A DNA stretch of 29,568 bases. It comes from a virus. Positions 15,431 through 23,151 of the stretch are shown piece by piece. The notes below the pieces were generated by a model that made no database searches, was not told where the DNA came from, and saw nothing but the letters and a program-made list of their open reading frames with translations. Position numbers and translations under genes: made by a program. How positions within the stretch are numbered: position 1 is the first letter of the stretch; each line of letters opens with the position of its first letter. The DNA lies in IMG/VR virus record IMGVR_UViG_3300032249_000022, positions 1 through 29,568 of that record. One strand, given 5' to 3'.

Positions 15431-17830
15431 TCAAGTTCTCCCGAAATTAGTAGACAGGTTTTTGTTGGCGTATTGGTTCGCCGCCCAAATGGTGTTTGAA
15501 CTTCCTAGCAAACGATCCTCAAACGACTTAACGTCAATGGCATTAATGTAATTGTTTGTGACGTTAGTTGTGCTGCCCATGTTGCTCAAAGCATGGTTTG
15601 GAATAATTGTTCCGGCAGTTTTAGGAACAAACAATTCTGGACCACGTTCACCAACAATACTTGGGCGACCAACAGGCGGCTCTCCACCATCTGCAAAACC
15701 ACTTATTTTTGCATATTCAAACTGTGACATATTTGTGCCGCCACCACCAGATACGGCGCCAAATAACCCTCCAAGAAATTTCATTGCAGCAGCCTTCATC
15801 TGGATTGCAATCAAATCTTGAATGACGCTACGAGCCAAGTCCTTCATGCTTAACTTGCCCGTTTTAACAAAGTTGTCAATGGCTGAAGACAAGCTACCAA
15901 ACACGCTGTCAAACACTTGCTGCGTCCGCTTGGCAGACTCATCCATAGTCACAAACATTTTTGCAATTGCTTCTTGGCGATCAAGCTCTTTCAATACAAA
16001 TGGGTCTTGACCCTCAACCTCTTTTCGCTTACGAGCGTATTCAAGCGAAATCTGAGCAAGTCTTTGCTCTTCCTCTGTCGCATAAATCATCTTGTATTTC
16101 AAATCAAGAGACTCGCGTTGGTACTCCATGTCGCGTGTTTGATTTTGTGCATTAACAACCAAAGCGGCTCGGCGGTTTTGCTCCATAGCCCAAGCTGCAT
16201 TAAATTCTTGTTCTGCTGCTTGCTCATCGTTATATTGAGCAATCACCCTTTTCATGTTTATCTGTCTTTTTTTCTCCGCAAGCTCAGTTTCAGCAGCAGT
16301 AACTTTGTTCTTGTAAATCTCAAGGTTTTGTTTTGTAGCTCTACCATCTTCTTGTTTATTCTTTTGACGCATTTCATCATAAGCATCAACAATCTTTTTA
16401 GCAGATTCAAGTTCCAGTTTTTCAATTTCATTAGCGCCAATTTGTGCGTATCTAAAAGCTGTATCTATTTTTGATTTTTGTAATTCATTTTCTTTTGCTG
16501 ACAACATTCCTTTATATTTATCGTATTCAGTAATTTCTTCTTTGCCCGAAGGCGGGACTACTGATTTTTCAGCGGTCTTAATTATTTTTTCAAGTTCAAC
16601 TCTACGCTCTTTAAGAATTTGAAGTCTTGCTCTTTCTTGCTTTGTATACTCTGGATTACCTGTGGATTTACTTAAAGTAAATTCAAGCGCCTCAATTTCA
16701 TCATTGACCTTTTTTAAGATACCAACATTAGTAGATGGGCCAGCAACGGCTTCTTTAAGAGCCGCCCAAAACCTACTCATTGCATTTTTTGCTTTATCCC
16801 AAAGCTGTTCCATATCACCCAAAATTCTTTTTTGAGCTTCCAATTTTCCGTTTAATATATTAGCCGCAAGTTGTGCCGCCTCTTGTTGCTTGCCAGCCTT
16901 TTCCAATGCTTCAATTTGTTTATATTGAGCCAAAGTCAAGAAATTCATTTTTTCGTTAAGTGTTTTTGCTCCAGCAGCAGTACCATTAAGACCAGACATT
17001 AACGCTTCAGCCGCTTGTTTTCCGTCAACACCAGCAATCTTTGAATAAGTAAGAACTGCTGTTGTAACTGCCTCAAGTGAAGTGCTAGTAAATTTTCCAG
17101 AAGCAACAAGAGCATCAAGTGCGCTTGTTGCATTGCCAATAGTAGTTTTTGCGGAATCCGCAACTGACTTAGACATATCAACAAGTTTGTTTGCTGTCAA
17201 ACCCGCATAATTCCCAGTCAAAGTCAAATTGTCTTGGAGCTTATCAAACTCTTGATGGGCTTCATATGCAGCATATGCTACGACTCCAAGAGTAGCGGCA
17301 ACAGCACCAAGGCCGACACTAAACGGAGTGAACAAAGTGCCGATGGCTTTGAACATGTTGCCAACGCCGCCCATGACATCTTTTAATTGACCACCTTGTT
17401 GCAAGATGGCAATGAAAGGGCTTTGACCAGAAGCAATTTGCGTAAACAAATCTGTTGTCTGATAAGTCAACTGAATCTTCTGTTGCTCATTCAATTTAAA
17501 CTGAGCGCCAGCAGCATTCTTTGTTGACATCGCCATCTTGTCGTAAGCAGCCGCTTGCTGCAACAAACGATCCTTCATATCCTTTGTGGCGTTCATGAAC
17601 TTACCCGAGGTAACTTCACGCTGGATTAACTCTACTTTTGTAAGAGTCTTGCCGTAATCTTCTGTTGCATGAGTAAGCGCCTTTAACTCGCCAGCAGCAG
17701 AGTTTGTATCTCGCCTAATAGCATTTTTCAGCTTTGCATTTTCCGAAATGGCTTTGTCAATAGACGCAGTAAATTCAGCCGTGTCCAAGCCAAGGACAAC
17801 ACCAAGTCGAGCAATGTTTTGTGAGGCCAT
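15431..17830 (-). CDS. tail tape measure protein
   Basis: The 799-aa protein has the two landmarks of lambda-group tape measures. An N-terminal block at about 120-155 reads QTTDLFTQIASGQSPFIAIL then QQGGQLKDVMGG. The C-terminal lambda-H-type block reads VFDSVFGSLSSAIDNFVKTG then KLSMKDLARSVIQDLIAIQM, at about 640-690. Between them are a hydrophobic stretch (GLGAVAATLGVVAYAAYEAH, about 172-191) and long coiled-coil regions. It ends with GGEPPVGRPSIVGERGPELF, a common terminus. It sets tail length and may pass into the host envelope. At about 0.15 nm per residue it predicts a tail near 120 nm (inference). The start overlaps the gp10-like stop as TAATG. Confidence 0.95.
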   Translation of the reverse strand: MASQNIARLGVVLGLDTAEFTASIDKAISENAKLKNAIRRDTNSAAGELKALTHATEDYGKTLTKVELIQREVTSGKFMNATKDMKDRLLQQAAAYDKMAMSTKNAAGAQFKLNEQQKIQLTYQTTDLFTQIASGQSPFIAILQQGGQLKDVMGGVGNMFKAIGTLFTPFSVGLGAVAATLGVVAYAAYEAHQEFDKLQDNLTLTGNYAGLTANKLVDMSKSVADSAKTTIGNATSALDALVASGKFTSTSLEAVTTAVLTYSKIAGVDGKQAAEALMSGLNGTAAGAKTLNEKMNFLTLAQYKQIEALEKAGKQQEAAQLAANILNGKLEAQKRILGDMEQLWDKAKNAMSRFWAALKEAVAGPSTNVGILKKVNDEIEALEFTLSKSTGNPEYTKQERARLQILKERRVELEKIIKTAEKSVVPPSGKEEITEYDKYKGMLSAKENELQKSKIDTAFRYAQIGANEIEKLELESAKKIVDAYDEMRQKNKQEDGRATKQNLEIYKNKVTAAETELAEKKRQINMKRVIAQYNDEQAAEQEFNAAWAMEQNRRAALVVNAQNQTRDMEYQRESLDLKYKMIYATEEEQRLAQISLEYARKRKEVEGQDPFVLKELDRQEAIAKMFVTMDESAKRTQQVFDSVFGSLSSAIDNFVKTGKLSMKDLARSVIQDLIAIQMKAAAMKFLGGLFGAVSGGGGTNMSQFEYAKISGFADGGEPPVGRPSIVGERGPELFVPKTAGTIIPNHALSNMGSTTNVTNNYINAIDVKSFEDRLLGSSNTIWAANQYANKNLSTNFGRT

Positions 17831-18321
17831 TATTTTCTCCGGCGTTCCAGTTTCTTGGCGTAGTCAGCAATGCCAACACCCAAAGCAGATTTTAATTCAG
17901 ATAGCACGTTATTAATGTTCTCTTGCAAAGCAACGCGCAGAAAAGGTTTTGCTGCCCTTTTTGATGTGCCAAATTCGTTAGCCAGCGACACAGCACTTTT
18001 CTTAACAGACACTACGGCAATTGCACCGTCAGTCTCATTTACATACTCACTTCGCTTGTCTTTCTCGCTTGGGATACGAGCATCAAGACGAATCGTATCT
18101 TTCATGTGAATTGGGTTTTTGCCATCTCTAGGCTTATCCCCAACAGGTGCGCGAGTTATTGCTGTTTGCAAAACTGCCTGCATTGCAATTTTGGCAGCAG
18201 GCACAAGGGTATTTCTGGCAACCAAATCCCCACGAAAGCCTTCTGCCATTTGTTTTAGCTGTTGCTCAAATTCAGCAAAGCCTTCCAGCTTGACAGACTT
18301 GCTTTCGGGAACATAAGCCAT
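17830..18321 (-). CDS. HK97 gp10-like head-tail/neck protein
   Basis: The 163-aa protein matches the HK97 gp10-like family: VKLEGFAEFEQQLKQMAEGF near the start, an APVGDKPRDG loop, and the diagnostic C-terminal block LANEFGTSKRAAKPFLRVAL. In HK97-type phages this family belongs to the head-tail joining or tail-completion proteins and is normally encoded before the tail tube. Here it is encoded between the tail assembly chaperone and the tape measure, coupled to both (one base from the upstream stop, TAATG overlap downstream). The family call is strong. The displaced position may mean a different virion role or an inherited gene order of this lineage. Confidence 0.85.
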   Translation of the reverse strand: MAYVPESKSVKLEGFAEFEQQLKQMAEGFRGDLVARNTLVPAAKIAMQAVLQTAITRAPVGDKPRDGKNPIHMKDTIRLDARIPSEKDKRSEYVNETDGAIAVVSVKKSAVSLANEFGTSKRAAKPFLRVALQENINNVLSELKSALGVGIADYAKKLERRRK

Positions 18322-18322
18322 G

Positions 18323-19116
18323 CTACTCTTTCAGGTAAGCCTCCGAACCCGGTCTAGTAGCCAAGAATGCCATCAATTGCTTGCTGGCTTGCTCTTGCTG
18401 TTGTTCCTTTGTCAGCGGCGGGACAATGTATTCATGCGTTGATGGAAGAACATCTTTCATCGTAAACGGTCTTGTCGTTTTTTGTATTTTCGAGTTTAAA
18501 TTGCCTGTGGTCAAGGAACTTAAAGCAAGCAAAATAGCTTTGTTTCCCAACATACCATCAGACAACATAATCTCGATATTCCGCATATCGTCTACAGGAA
18601 CATCATCAGGACACCCACCATGAGCGTAAACAAACGCTCTGGCTTGAAGGTGAATGTCCCAGATTAGTTTTTTCGAGAATCCTTGTATCCAGGCTGAATT
18701 GCCTCAGAAATTTTGGCAAGAATTTCCAACTGAACGGCAGTGGGCCATTCGGCTTCAATGTCTTCGTAAGTAATCTCATCAAGCGTTCCATTTACAGGAA
18801 CCAGCAACTTGATGTATTCAACCATTCGGTTTTCCATCTGCAAGATGGTTTGCACCAATTCTTTAGTAGACCGACCTTCAACGACCACATCTTCATCTGT
18901 CACCACAACACCATCAATAGTGCCAGTGCGGAAAGATGAGGTCATCTTGTCAAAGCGTTTTTGGAATTCGGCTTGGTCAAACTTCTCAATGCGATCTTGC
19001 ATGGCATCAAGTTCTTTTGTAAGCGGAACACGAACTTTAAAGTTGTATCCAGCAAGTTCAAAAGATTTGGTACGCAGATTGGAAATTTCGCCAAAGGCAG
19101 ATGTAAGTTTTGTCAT
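18323..19116 (-). CDS. gpGT-like tail assembly chaperone, product of -1 frameshift
   Basis: After a -1 slip at 18667-18673 ribosomes would leave the 150-aa upstream frame and read CTA ATC TGG onwards without a stop for 27 codons (beginning LIWDIHLQARAFVYAHGG). They would then continue into the frame whose first ATG is at 18586, ending at 18323. The joined product is about 264 aa. This is the G/GT arrangement known from lambda and many siphophages, in which the extended protein recruits tail-tube subunits to the tape measure. The T part (SDGMLGNKAILLALSS; TKEQQQEQASKQLMAFL) has no good start of its own. Position directly upstream of the gp10-like and tape-measure genes agrees. Confidence 0.85.
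18664..19116 (-). CDS. gpG-like tail assembly chaperone (unshifted form)
   Basis: The 150-aa protein is acidic and helical. It has a beta-rich N-terminal part (SFELAGYNFKVRVPLTKELD), a charged middle (RIEKFDQAEFQKRFDKMTSS) and a C-terminal EDIEAEWPTAVQLEILAKIS that resembles the end of other phage tail chaperones. It lies between the tail-tube genes and the tape measure and ends exactly at an A AAA AAC slippery heptamer, which is the defining feature of gpG. It would bind tape measure and tube subunits during tail assembly and is absent from finished virions in lambda. The start is three bases after the preceding stop, without a visible ribosome site. Confidence 0.82.
   Translation of the reverse strand: MTKLTSAFGEISNLRTKSFELAGYNFKVRVPLTKELDAMQDRIEKFDQAEFQKRFDKMTSSFRTGTIDGVVVTDEDVVVEGRSTKELVQTILQMENRMVEYIKLLVPVNGTLDEITYEDIEAEWPTAVQLEILAKISEAIQPGYKDSRKN
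18667..18673 (-). promoter_or_regulatory. A AAA AAC slippery site for -1 programmed frameshift
   Basis: The last codons of the gpG frame are CGA AAA AAC TAA, which contain a perfect X XXY YYZ heptamer, A AAA AAC, directly before the stop. AAGGA six bases upstream could act as an internal Shine-Dalgarno stimulator, as in dnaX. The -1 frame beyond it is open up to the downstream ORF. The efficiency cannot be judged from the sequence. Confidence 0.87.
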
Positions 19117-19119
19117 GGT

Positions 19120-19341
19120 TTATCGTGTGGTTTTGATAATCTTATCGTAAACAGCCTGATTCAAGGCAACAGCATAATCTACTGCTTGTTCAGGGCCGAT
19201 CTTGTCTGCATGATTCCGGGCAATATCGTGCGACAAAGCAATTGCAGTAATGCGCTGCTGTGTAAACCCAAACCAGTTCTTGGAAGAATCGGATTGGGCT
19301 ACAAGAAAGTTTAGAAGGTCGTTGCTGTCTTTTACTATCAT
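19120..19341 (-). CDS. 73-aa protein of unknown function before tail chaperone
   Basis: The gene encodes 73 residues, mostly helical and charged (DLLNFLVAQSDSSKNWFGFT, IGPEQAVDYAVALNQAVYDK). No membrane helix or known motif is visible. It lies between the 68-aa protein and gpG, six bases after one stop and three bases before the next start, so it is part of the tail operon. Small helical proteins here could be assembly factors acting with the chaperone, but this is position-based inference. No ribosome site is evident. Confidence 0.6.
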   Translation of the reverse strand: MIVKDSNDLLNFLVAQSDSSKNWFGFTQQRITAIALSHDIARNHADKIGPEQAVDYAVALNQAVYDKIIKTTR

Positions 19342-19347
19342 GTGTTT

Positions 19348-19554
19348 TTACTCTGTTGTGTCAACTTCTTCAATGACTACTACGGGAGCAGTCACGTTAT
19401 ATTTTCTCAGCAACGCCAAGGCAATGGCTTCTGCTGTGTCTGGTTTAGCAGTGGCATTTGCAAGTTCATCAGCGTCCACAACCATGCCACGGGCAGCAAG
19501 TTCAATGTCGCCGTAAATGGTCACAATTGCGTTAATTGCATCAATCAATTTCAT
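19348..19554 (-). CDS. 68-aa protein of unknown function after tail tube genes
   Basis: The start at 19554 is chosen because it forms an ATGA overlap with the stop of the second tail-tube gene. An in-frame ATG 54 nt upstream would lie inside the conserved end of that gene. The 68-aa product (MKLIDAINAIVTIYGDIELA at the N-terminus, AEAIALALLRKYNVTAPVVV near the end) looks like a small alpha/beta or helical domain; no family is recognised. Tight coupling to the tail tube suggests a tail-assembly role. Confidence 0.6.
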   Translation of the reverse strand: MKLIDAINAIVTIYGDIELAARGMVVDADELANATAKPDTAEAIALALLRKYNVTAPVVVIEEVDTTE

Positions 19555-20072
19555 GTGTTGTTCGACCAGCCAAACTGGTTGCCCCGTGGATGAATAGTGA
19601 AGGTGCATTTTGCTTCAGCGCCCGGAGCAGAATCAATTTGGAATTGACCCACGCGACCGTTGAAGGCATAAGCCACCGTGTTTGCGCCCTCAACTGCTGC
19701 AACCACAAAAGTGCGGTCAACAACACCAGAATAAGCATCAGCACGAATCTGAAGCAAAGCAGCATCAGCAGGATTCCAAGCAGCCGTGATAGTCAAACTT
19801 GTAGGAGCCGCTTGTACAGGGATTTTGTCGCTTTGACGAGAGCCAGCAACGCCGAAACTTGCAACCGCATCATCAATACCAAAAGCAGGAATTGCCTCAA
19901 CAGGAAGTGCAATGCCGTTTGCGCCAGTGCCGTTAGCCGAAGCGCCAACAATAGCCGCCACTTGTGCAGTCCAAACGGCCAGGTTAGCCGTTGACAAAGG
20001 CGATGGAGTTGCAGCCGATTGCATCCACAACGATGCGGCAAAACCGGGAAGAACTTTTGCAGGAATAGCCAT
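19551..20072 (-). CDS. second tail tube protein (paralogue)
   Basis: The 173-aa protein is a close paralogue of the product encoded just upstream. Over the last 118 residues my hand alignment gives about 101 identities, including PVEAIPAFG, AGSRQSDKIPVQAAPTS, RADAYSG and AFNGRVGQFQIDSAPGAEAK. The N-terminal 55 residues differ and carry an extra Ala/Gly-rich loop (GASANGTGANG). Tail-tube subunits form stacked hexameric rings, and the size, position before gpG and beta-rich sequence fit that role. GGAG is seven bases before the start and the gene begins nine bases after the first copy. Whether it is a second tube subunit, a special ring at one end, or a variant carrying a surface loop is not known. 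Confidence 0.8.
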   Translation of the reverse strand: MAIPAKVLPGFAASLWMQSAATPSPLSTANLAVWTAQVAAIVGASANGTGANGIALPVEAIPAFGIDDAVASFGVAGSRQSDKIPVQAAPTSLTITAAWNPADAALLQIRADAYSGVVDRTFVVAAVEGANTVAYAFNGRVGQFQIDSAPGAEAKCTFTIHPRGNQFGWSNNT

Positions 20073-20081
20073 GATGACTCC

Positions 20082-20576
20082 TTATGCGTTGTTGGACCAA
20101 CCGTACTGGTTGCCACGGGGATGAATGGTAAATGTCGCCTTGGCTTCAGCGCCGGGTGCAGAATCAATCTGGAACTGGCCTACACGCCCGTTAAAGGCGT
20201 AATAAACGATGTTTGAGCCTTCGGTAGCCGAAACTACAAAAGTGCGGTCAATCACGCCAGAATAGGCATCAGCACGCATCAACAGCAAGTTGGTGTCAGC
20301 AGGGTTCCATGCGGCTGTAATAGTCATGGAAGTTGGAGCAGCCTGAACAGGAATCTTGTCAGATTGACGCGAACCAGCCACGCTAAAAGAAGCAACGGCA
20401 TCGTCCATGCCAAAAGCAGGGATTGCTTCGACAGGAATAATGTTGCCACTAACAGCGAGAGGGGCCACGCTTGCGACCAAGGACAACTGAGCAATTGTCA
20501 AAGGAGTAGGTGCGGCTCCGGGTTGTGCGTACAACGCCGCGCTAAAACCAGGGAGAACTTTGTTTGGTAAAGCCAT
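20082..20576 (-). CDS. major tail tube protein (first copy)
   Basis: This 164-aa protein lies between tail-terminator-like and chaperone genes, the usual place of the major tail protein of siphophages. It is beta-rich with a conserved core (SVAGSRQSDKIPVQAAPTSM, ITAAWNPADTNLL, DRTFVVSATEG) and ends ATFTIHPRGNQYGWSNNA. Glycine and alanine predominate at the N-terminus. It should polymerise around the tape measure to form the tail tube. AAGGA lies eight bases before the start after a 37-nt gap, longer than most here. The neighbour at 19551-20072 is a near-copy. Direct sequence family is not named with certainty; role rests on position, size and duplication pattern. Confidence 0.8.
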   Translation of the reverse strand: MALPNKVLPGFSAALYAQPGAAPTPLTIAQLSLVASVAPLAVSGNIIPVEAIPAFGMDDAVASFSVAGSRQSDKIPVQAAPTSMTITAAWNPADTNLLLMRADAYSGVIDRTFVVSATEGSNIVYYAFNGRVGQFQIDSAPGAEAKATFTIHPRGNQYGWSNNA

Positions 20577-20613
20577 TTTGAGTATCCTTCAAAAGTTGAA
20601 CAATTGTCTTATA

Positions 20614-21033
20614 TTAAGCAGGAATGTCAATGGTGCAATCTAAGAAGATTTGCGCCATCTTTTCCTCATCGTTATAACTGTTATACAGCCACATAACATC
20701 AGCCTTTGCAATGTAAAAGCCTTCTGCTGGACTGCCAAGAATTCCGCTGTACCCATGCAAGGCTTGCAGAATCTGATTTGATATTGTAAAACCATCTTCA
20801 ATCTGTTGAGTGAAAATAGAAATCTGAAATACAGGACGGTCAATGCCTTTGTTGCTTTGCTGTGTGCCTGTATATACAGGTTGATGCACATTTCGGAGCA
20901 TCCAAGTAATAAATTTAGGCTCTGTTGCAAAGTTGCGGTTAAAAGCCGCATACACAGGCACAGGCGTGACAATGTTAGCCAGTTGATACTGGATAGCTTT
21001 GCCGTAAACAACAGGGTTTAATTGAGTTGCCAT
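20614..21033 (-). CDS. tail terminator-like protein
   Basis: The 139-aa protein precedes the tail-tube genes and follows the stopper-like gene, the location of tail terminators (lambda gpU or SPP1 gp17 type). Sequence features agree: an N-terminal helix and loop (LNPVVYGKAIQYQLANIV), then RPVFQISIFTQQIEDGFTIS, a second helix (NQILQALHGYSG) and a final strand pair (SYNDEEKMAQIFLDCTIDIP). Terminators cap the finished tail and join it to the head. ATG overlaps the previous stop as TAATG. The family match is weak by eye, so the call is mainly positional. Confidence 0.6.
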   Translation of the reverse strand: MATQLNPVVYGKAIQYQLANIVTPVPVYAAFNRNFATEPKFITWMLRNVHQPVYTGTQQSNKGIDRPVFQISIFTQQIEDGFTISNQILQALHGYSGILGSPAEGFYIAKADVMWLYNSYNDEEKMAQIFLDCTIDIPA

Positions 21034-21377
21034 TAGACCGCCGTAACAGGATCAGAGCGATAACACATAAACATAACTGTCATGCGGTCATCAGCTTCCC
21101 GAGCATTGTCAATACGCCAATCTTTGCCACGATAAGTAATCGAATAAAGATTTTGGTCATCTACTATTGCTTTTATGTTTGGCGTGTAATTCAGCGTCAT
21201 ATTAACCATGTCTTGATACAGCCGATATTTATCAGCAATTTTCAAGCTGTTACCAACAGCAGAGACACGGGCGCGAGTCTCAAACCACAATGTTTGTGTT
21301 GTAGATTGCTCACCAAAATCTGACTTGCCAAAAGTCAGATTGTTGATTTTAATGTTTTCAAAACGAGCAATTGCCAT
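21033..21377 (-). CDS. head-tail stopper-like protein
   Basis: The 114-aa protein lies between the connector and tail-terminator-like genes. Its C-terminal part, SITYRGKDWRIDNAREADDR (90 or so) followed by MTVMFMCYR, resembles the SPP1 gp16/Phage_H_T_join family, in which a YRGKxYxI strand is typical. An N-terminal NLTFGKSDFGEQSTTQTLWF could form the plug or interface loop. It should close the head after packaging and form the tail-docking ring. The call is moderate because the match rests on short motifs and gene order. Confidence 0.55.
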   Translation of the reverse strand: MAIARFENIKINNLTFGKSDFGEQSTTQTLWFETRARVSAVGNSLKIADKYRLYQDMVNMTLNYTPNIKAIVDDQNLYSITYRGKDWRIDNAREADDRMTVMFMCYRSDPVTAV

Positions 21378-21384
21378 TTGATGC

Positions 21385-22056
21385 TCACATGATGAGTGGT
21401 TTGTACAATCTTAAAAGCGTTGTCACGCCAAACGGAATGTCTTTTAGCTTTGTCTCTGTTGCATTAGCACGGTTGTTGTAAAGATGCGTGAGCAACAACA
21501 AGCCAGCTTGCTTGATGACAGAGTAAGCAGACAAAGGATTTGAAACAGTTGTGTACTGCACAATAATTGGCGCAGTCATCACGGTGTTAATGTTTGTCGG
21601 CAAATTGTTAACAATCACCTTGTTGCCGGAAGCATCGTAGTAATAGTTTGAACTTGTAATTGTTGTAAATACTGGAGGAAAAGCATCGTTCCAGTATCCA
21701 ACAGAATCAATCGTTACACCCGCCTGATTTGCATTAAAGTTTTGACTGACTTCAGGCAAGTCAAGACTGATTGGTGACGCTACAAGGCTTTCAGAACCGT
21801 ACCAGACGCGATAACTTACAGGCAGGATAGACATGCCAAGGTAATCTTCAATTGCTTGTCTGGTAGCCACTTCAAGACTAAGCAAATAAGTGTCTTGGCT
21901 TTCGTCTTGAAACAAATTGAGTTGGTTAGTGATTTCCTCAAGAGTCAACCACGGTGTGACACTATCACGCGCAATCTGTTCAACCTTAACGTAGTTAAAC
22001 GGATTGCGCGTCTGAGCGCCAAAGGGCGCAGCGTATTGATAGTTGTCAACGCTCAT
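21385..22056 (-). CDS. head-tail connector, phiE125 gp8 / HK97 gp6-like
   Basis: The 223-aa protein follows the capsid genes as connectors do. It has the family outline: WLTLEEITNQLNL near the N-terminus, the helix SLEVATRQAIEDYLGM, beta segments in the middle, and the diagnostic C-terminal helix SVIKQAGLLLLTHLYNNR followed by DIPFGVTTLLRLYKPLIM. In the phiE125 gp8 group the last segment likewise reads a leucine-rich helix, YxxR, then P-x-G-x-x-x-L-L. It forms the ring beneath the portal. AGGTG lies about eight bases before the start and the gene begins three bases after the second capsid gene. Confidence 0.8.
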   Translation of the reverse strand: MSVDNYQYAAPFGAQTRNPFNYVKVEQIARDSVTPWLTLEEITNQLNLFQDESQDTYLLSLEVATRQAIEDYLGMSILPVSYRVWYGSESLVASPISLDLPEVSQNFNANQAGVTIDSVGYWNDAFPPVFTTITSSNYYYDASGNKVIVNNLPTNINTVMTAPIIVQYTTVSNPLSAYSVIKQAGLLLLTHLYNNRANATETKLKDIPFGVTTLLRLYKPLIM

Positions 22057-22059
22057 GGT

Positions 22060-23094
22060 TTAAACACCTACCAAGCGAATGCCAGCAAAAGGGTCGCGCA
22101 CAGTGCTTACCATACGTTTTTCCGCATACAGCGTAATGAAACCAGGGCTTGTTTGTTCCATTGCTTGAATGGTCATTTCTTCAACGTCAGCAATAGTTAC
22201 AAAACGAGGCCAGTTAGCCAAGTAAATGTTAAATTTGCCAGCGCCTGTGGTCTGGATGTTTGGATTAGCAATGACAGGAAAGCCAAAAATGTTTTTAACA
22301 GCGCCGCCATCATCATCACCAACTTCAGCAAATTGTTTAATATTGGGTGCTGCTGTAGGGCCAAGGTTTCGCAATTCATGAATTGTTTGCGGGTGCATCA
22401 TCCAAGCAGTACCGGGCAAATTCCAGTATTGAGCAGGGAACAGCCGCACCATATCAGTAATGTCGCCATATGTAACCGCTGCGGCAGCTTGTGTGTAAGT
22501 CGCAATTGAATGGATACCGTTTGTAATTGCTGTGCCACTTGTACCAAAAGCGGATGTAGCAGCACTTGTGTACATATTCAGGCCACGCAAACCGTTAGTT
22601 GCGCCGTTAATTGTGGTCGTAGAACCAGCCTGATCGTTGTTCAGCACCATTGACGCGCCCTCAATTTGTGCGAATTCCAGCATCAAATCTTCAACAAGCG
22701 TTTCGTTTAGGTAGTTTACATCTGACATAACCGCTGAACGCACAGGCAGTTGAGCCGTAATCACTCGCGTTGGCAATTGCCAGATAGATGTGTTGATGTT
22801 TGGCGAACCGCTATCAGGCGTGAACGTATATCCAAACGGGTTTGTTGAGTTTGTCGCATTACCTGTCTTGGCAACAAACTGTATGCTTGAGCCAGATGCA
22901 GGAATAACACGCGACATCTCACGAATTGGATTTGCAAAACGCAATGCAGCAAATGCGTTATCAAAAAATGTCCGACCACCAACCCCGTCACCAGAGCCTG
23001 TGATAGCAGATGCTTCGCGCAAGTCAATCGTGACTTTATCGCCAGTTTCCAATGTTTGCTTAATTCCAGACAGGATGCGTTCGGTAATGGTCAT
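22060..23094 (-). CDS. second HK97-fold capsid protein, no delta domain
   Basis: The 344-aa protein is a clear paralogue of the major capsid protein upstream. From residue 27 (EASAITGSGDGVGGR) to the end it aligns with residues 106-449 of that protein. Shared blocks include FAALR-x-ANP, GSS-x-QF-x-x-KTGNA, TSIWQL, EFAQ, NNDQA, TNGLRGL, AFGTSGT and PGFIT-x-x-x-EKR. It lacks the first 80 or so residues, the coiled-coil delta (scaffold) domain. AGGA is six bases before the ATG. The upstream intrinsic terminator should lower its expression. A minor capsid role, for example at pentameric vertices as T4 gp24 does, fits; an alternative shell protein is also possible. This is inference from paralogy. 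Confidence 0.88.
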   Translation of the reverse strand: MTITERILSGIKQTLETGDKVTIDLREASAITGSGDGVGGRTFFDNAFAALRFANPIREMSRVIPASGSSIQFVAKTGNATNSTNPFGYTFTPDSGSPNINTSIWQLPTRVITAQLPVRSAVMSDVNYLNETLVEDLMLEFAQIEGASMVLNNDQAGSTTTINGATNGLRGLNMYTSAATSAFGTSGTAITNGIHSIATYTQAAAAVTYGDITDMVRLFPAQYWNLPGTAWMMHPQTIHELRNLGPTAAPNIKQFAEVGDDDGGAVKNIFGFPVIANPNIQTTGAGKFNIYLANWPRFVTIADVEEMTIQAMEQTSPGFITLYAEKRMVSTVRDPFAGIRLVGV

Positions 23095-23117
23095 ATCAGT
23101 TCCTAAATTATTGGCAC

Positions 23118-23145
23118 AAAAAGGAGGGGGTTATTAGCCCCCTCC
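23118..23145 (-). terminator. intrinsic terminator between the two capsid genes
   Basis: On the minus strand GGAGGGGG, loop CTAATAA, CCCCCTCC form a perfect 8-bp GC-rich stem followed by TTTTT. It starts seven bases after the major capsid stop and precedes the second capsid ATG. In a one-direction operon it should act as a partial terminator or as an mRNA 3' stabiliser, keeping the major capsid transcript abundant, as after gene 10 of T7. Confidence 0.9.
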
Positions 23146-23151
23146 GTTTTA

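Noticed and set aside
21856-22509. A 217-codon plus-strand frame
   Set aside because: It is antisense to the connector and second capsid genes, with no recognisable protein features; explained by codon bias of the real genes.
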